Source of the DNA: Lentibacillus daqui
Lineage (GTDB): Bacteria; Bacillota; Bacilli; Bacillales; Amphibacillaceae
Length of the DNA stretch: 64,000 bases
Assembly: GCF_027186265.1 (NCBI RefSeq)
Contig: NZ_CP114176.1
Coordinates: 2,046,001-2,110,000, forward strand
Direction: 5' to 3'
The position numbers and the translations under genes were made by a program. Below, piece by piece: positions 63,221 to 64,000 of the stretch (position 1 is its first letter; each line of letters opens with the position of its first letter). The notes under the pieces are model-generated. The model did not search any database. It was given only the letters and a program-made list of their open reading frames with translations, and was not told the DNA's origin.

Positions 63221-64000
63221 GAATAAGCCCCCGTTCTGCTGAAATATTTTTAATTATTGCCATGCGGACATACATGCCATTTTCCATTTGTTGAAAGATG
63301 CGAGATCGCTGACACTCTACTAAACTTGTATCAATCTCCACCCCTCGATTAACCGGAGCTGGATGCATCACAATGGCATGCTTTTTCATTTGCTGTTCCC
63401 GTTCAACTGTCAAGCCATACTTGTCAAGATATATATCTTTATCTTCTGTATACACCGACTGATGTCGTTCATGTTGAATGCGCAGTAGCATCATGACATC
63501 ACATATATCTACTGCTTCATCCATCGGGATATATGGAATGTCACGTATTATATCCACAAACTCCGGTGCACCGGAAAAATAGACGTTGGCGCCTAAACGT
63601 TTCAGTGCCCGAGCATTGGAGTGGGCAACTCGGCTATGTTTAATATCACCGGCAATCACGACATCCAGACCGGTAAACGTGCCATATTCCTGATAGATTG
63701 TCATTAGGTCCAGCATACATTGGGTTGGATGTTCGCCTTGTCCTGCCCCGGCATTTACAATGGGAATCTTGATATTTTGCAGGAGGTCATCATACCATGT
63801 GTCATCCTGATGTCGAATAAACAGCATATCTGCCCCGATTGCCTCGTAAGTTTTTGCTGTATCATACAATGTTTCCCCTTTACGAACGCTTGCCATATCA
63901 CTGTGAAAATCCAACACATCCATTCCCAATTTTTTCTGGGCAATGATAAAGCTCATTTTTGTTCTCGTACTTGGTTCAAAAAATAAATTTGCCGCAAACA
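63180..64000 (-). CDS. pyrB: aspartate carbamoyltransferase catalytic subunit (partial)
   Basis: Condenses carbamoyl phosphate with aspartate. About 273 C-terminal residues are inside the window; the N-terminus runs off the right edge. Carbamoyl-phosphate site FFEPSTRTKMSF, then GQGEHPTQCMLDLMTIY, LRIQHERH and MHPAPVNRGVEID are intact. The frame continues to base 64000. Confidence 0.96.
   Translation of the reverse strand, partial: FAANLFFEPSTRTKMSFIIAQKKLGMDVLDFHSDMASVRKGETLYDTAKTYEAIGADMLFIRHQDDTWYDDLLQNIKIPIVNAGAGQGEHPTQCMLDLMTIYQEYGTFTGLDVVIAGDIKHSRVAHSNARALKRLGANVYFSGAPEFVDIIRDIPYIPMDEAVDICDVMMLLRIQHERHQSVYTEDKDIYLDKYGLTVEREQQMKKHAIVMHPAPVNRGVEIDTSLVECQRSRIFQQMENGMYVRMAIIKNISAERGLIHDFTKTCKKAAAY

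Noticed and set aside
1..64000. CRISPR arrays, tRNA or rRNA genes, prophage
   Set aside because: No regularly spaced repeats, no tRNA- or rRNA-like sequence and no phage structural genes were seen on either strand.

Overview
The window is a low-GC Bacillota chromosome segment, almost certainly from an endospore-forming, probably halotolerant member of the Bacillaceae (Virgibacillus/Lentibacillus/Oceanobacillus-like). Three things point there. The gene order pyrE-F-D-K-carB-carA-pyrC-pyrB ... rqcH-yloB-yicC-remA-gmk-rpoZ-coaBC-priA-fmt-rsmB-prpC-prkC-rsgA-rpe-thiN-spoVM-rpmB-yloU-fakA-sdaAB-sdaAA is the B. subtilis order. Sporulation genes are present (spoVM, a YjcZ-type peptide, a CotD-like coat protein). 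Ribosome-binding sites are strong and TTG/GTG starts are frequent. The genus is an inference.

Layout. 1-7 kb: serine dehydratase genes, monomeric sarcosine oxidase, a YkvI-type transporter (frameshifted), a LysR regulator, a glutathione-independent formaldehyde dehydrogenase and a GlcG/HbpS protein. Together they look like a sarcosine/C1 catabolic module. 7-28 kb: the conserved housekeeping block, mostly on the minus strand; spoVM is present as a 27-codon gene, while def and rlmN, which sit in this block in B. subtilis, are absent. 28-54.6 kb: an accessory region where B. subtilis has sulfate-assimilation genes. It carries small sporulation genes, acetyltransferases, VOC proteins, methyltransferases, a macrolide-type glycosyltransferase with an XRE-AbrB fusion regulator, a TapA-like protein and a guanidine-I riboswitch controlling a two-subunit SMR exporter. 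54.7-64 kb: the pyrimidine operon, running off the right edge inside pyrB.

The accessory region is heavily decayed. An IS607-family element has split an aminoglycoside nucleotidyltransferase-like gene; both halves are present and rejoin in frame. An ISLre2-family element has split a P-loop kinase gene, leaving a 10-bp target duplication. About ten further genes carry single-base indels, nearly all in mononucleotide runs. They are either real decay or systematic sequence error. A MITE-like 143-bp repeat occurs whole at 21.1 kb and as a half copy at 52.6 kb.

The most unexpected observation is in carA of the pyrimidine operon. The glutaminase nucleophile Cys is Gly, the catalytic His is Tyr, and two glutamine-binding positions are also changed, although the gene is full length and embedded in an intact overlapping operon. 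This carbamoyl-phosphate synthetase is therefore predicted not to use glutamine. The partner carB also departs from the usual GGRAM motif in its second ATP-grasp half.
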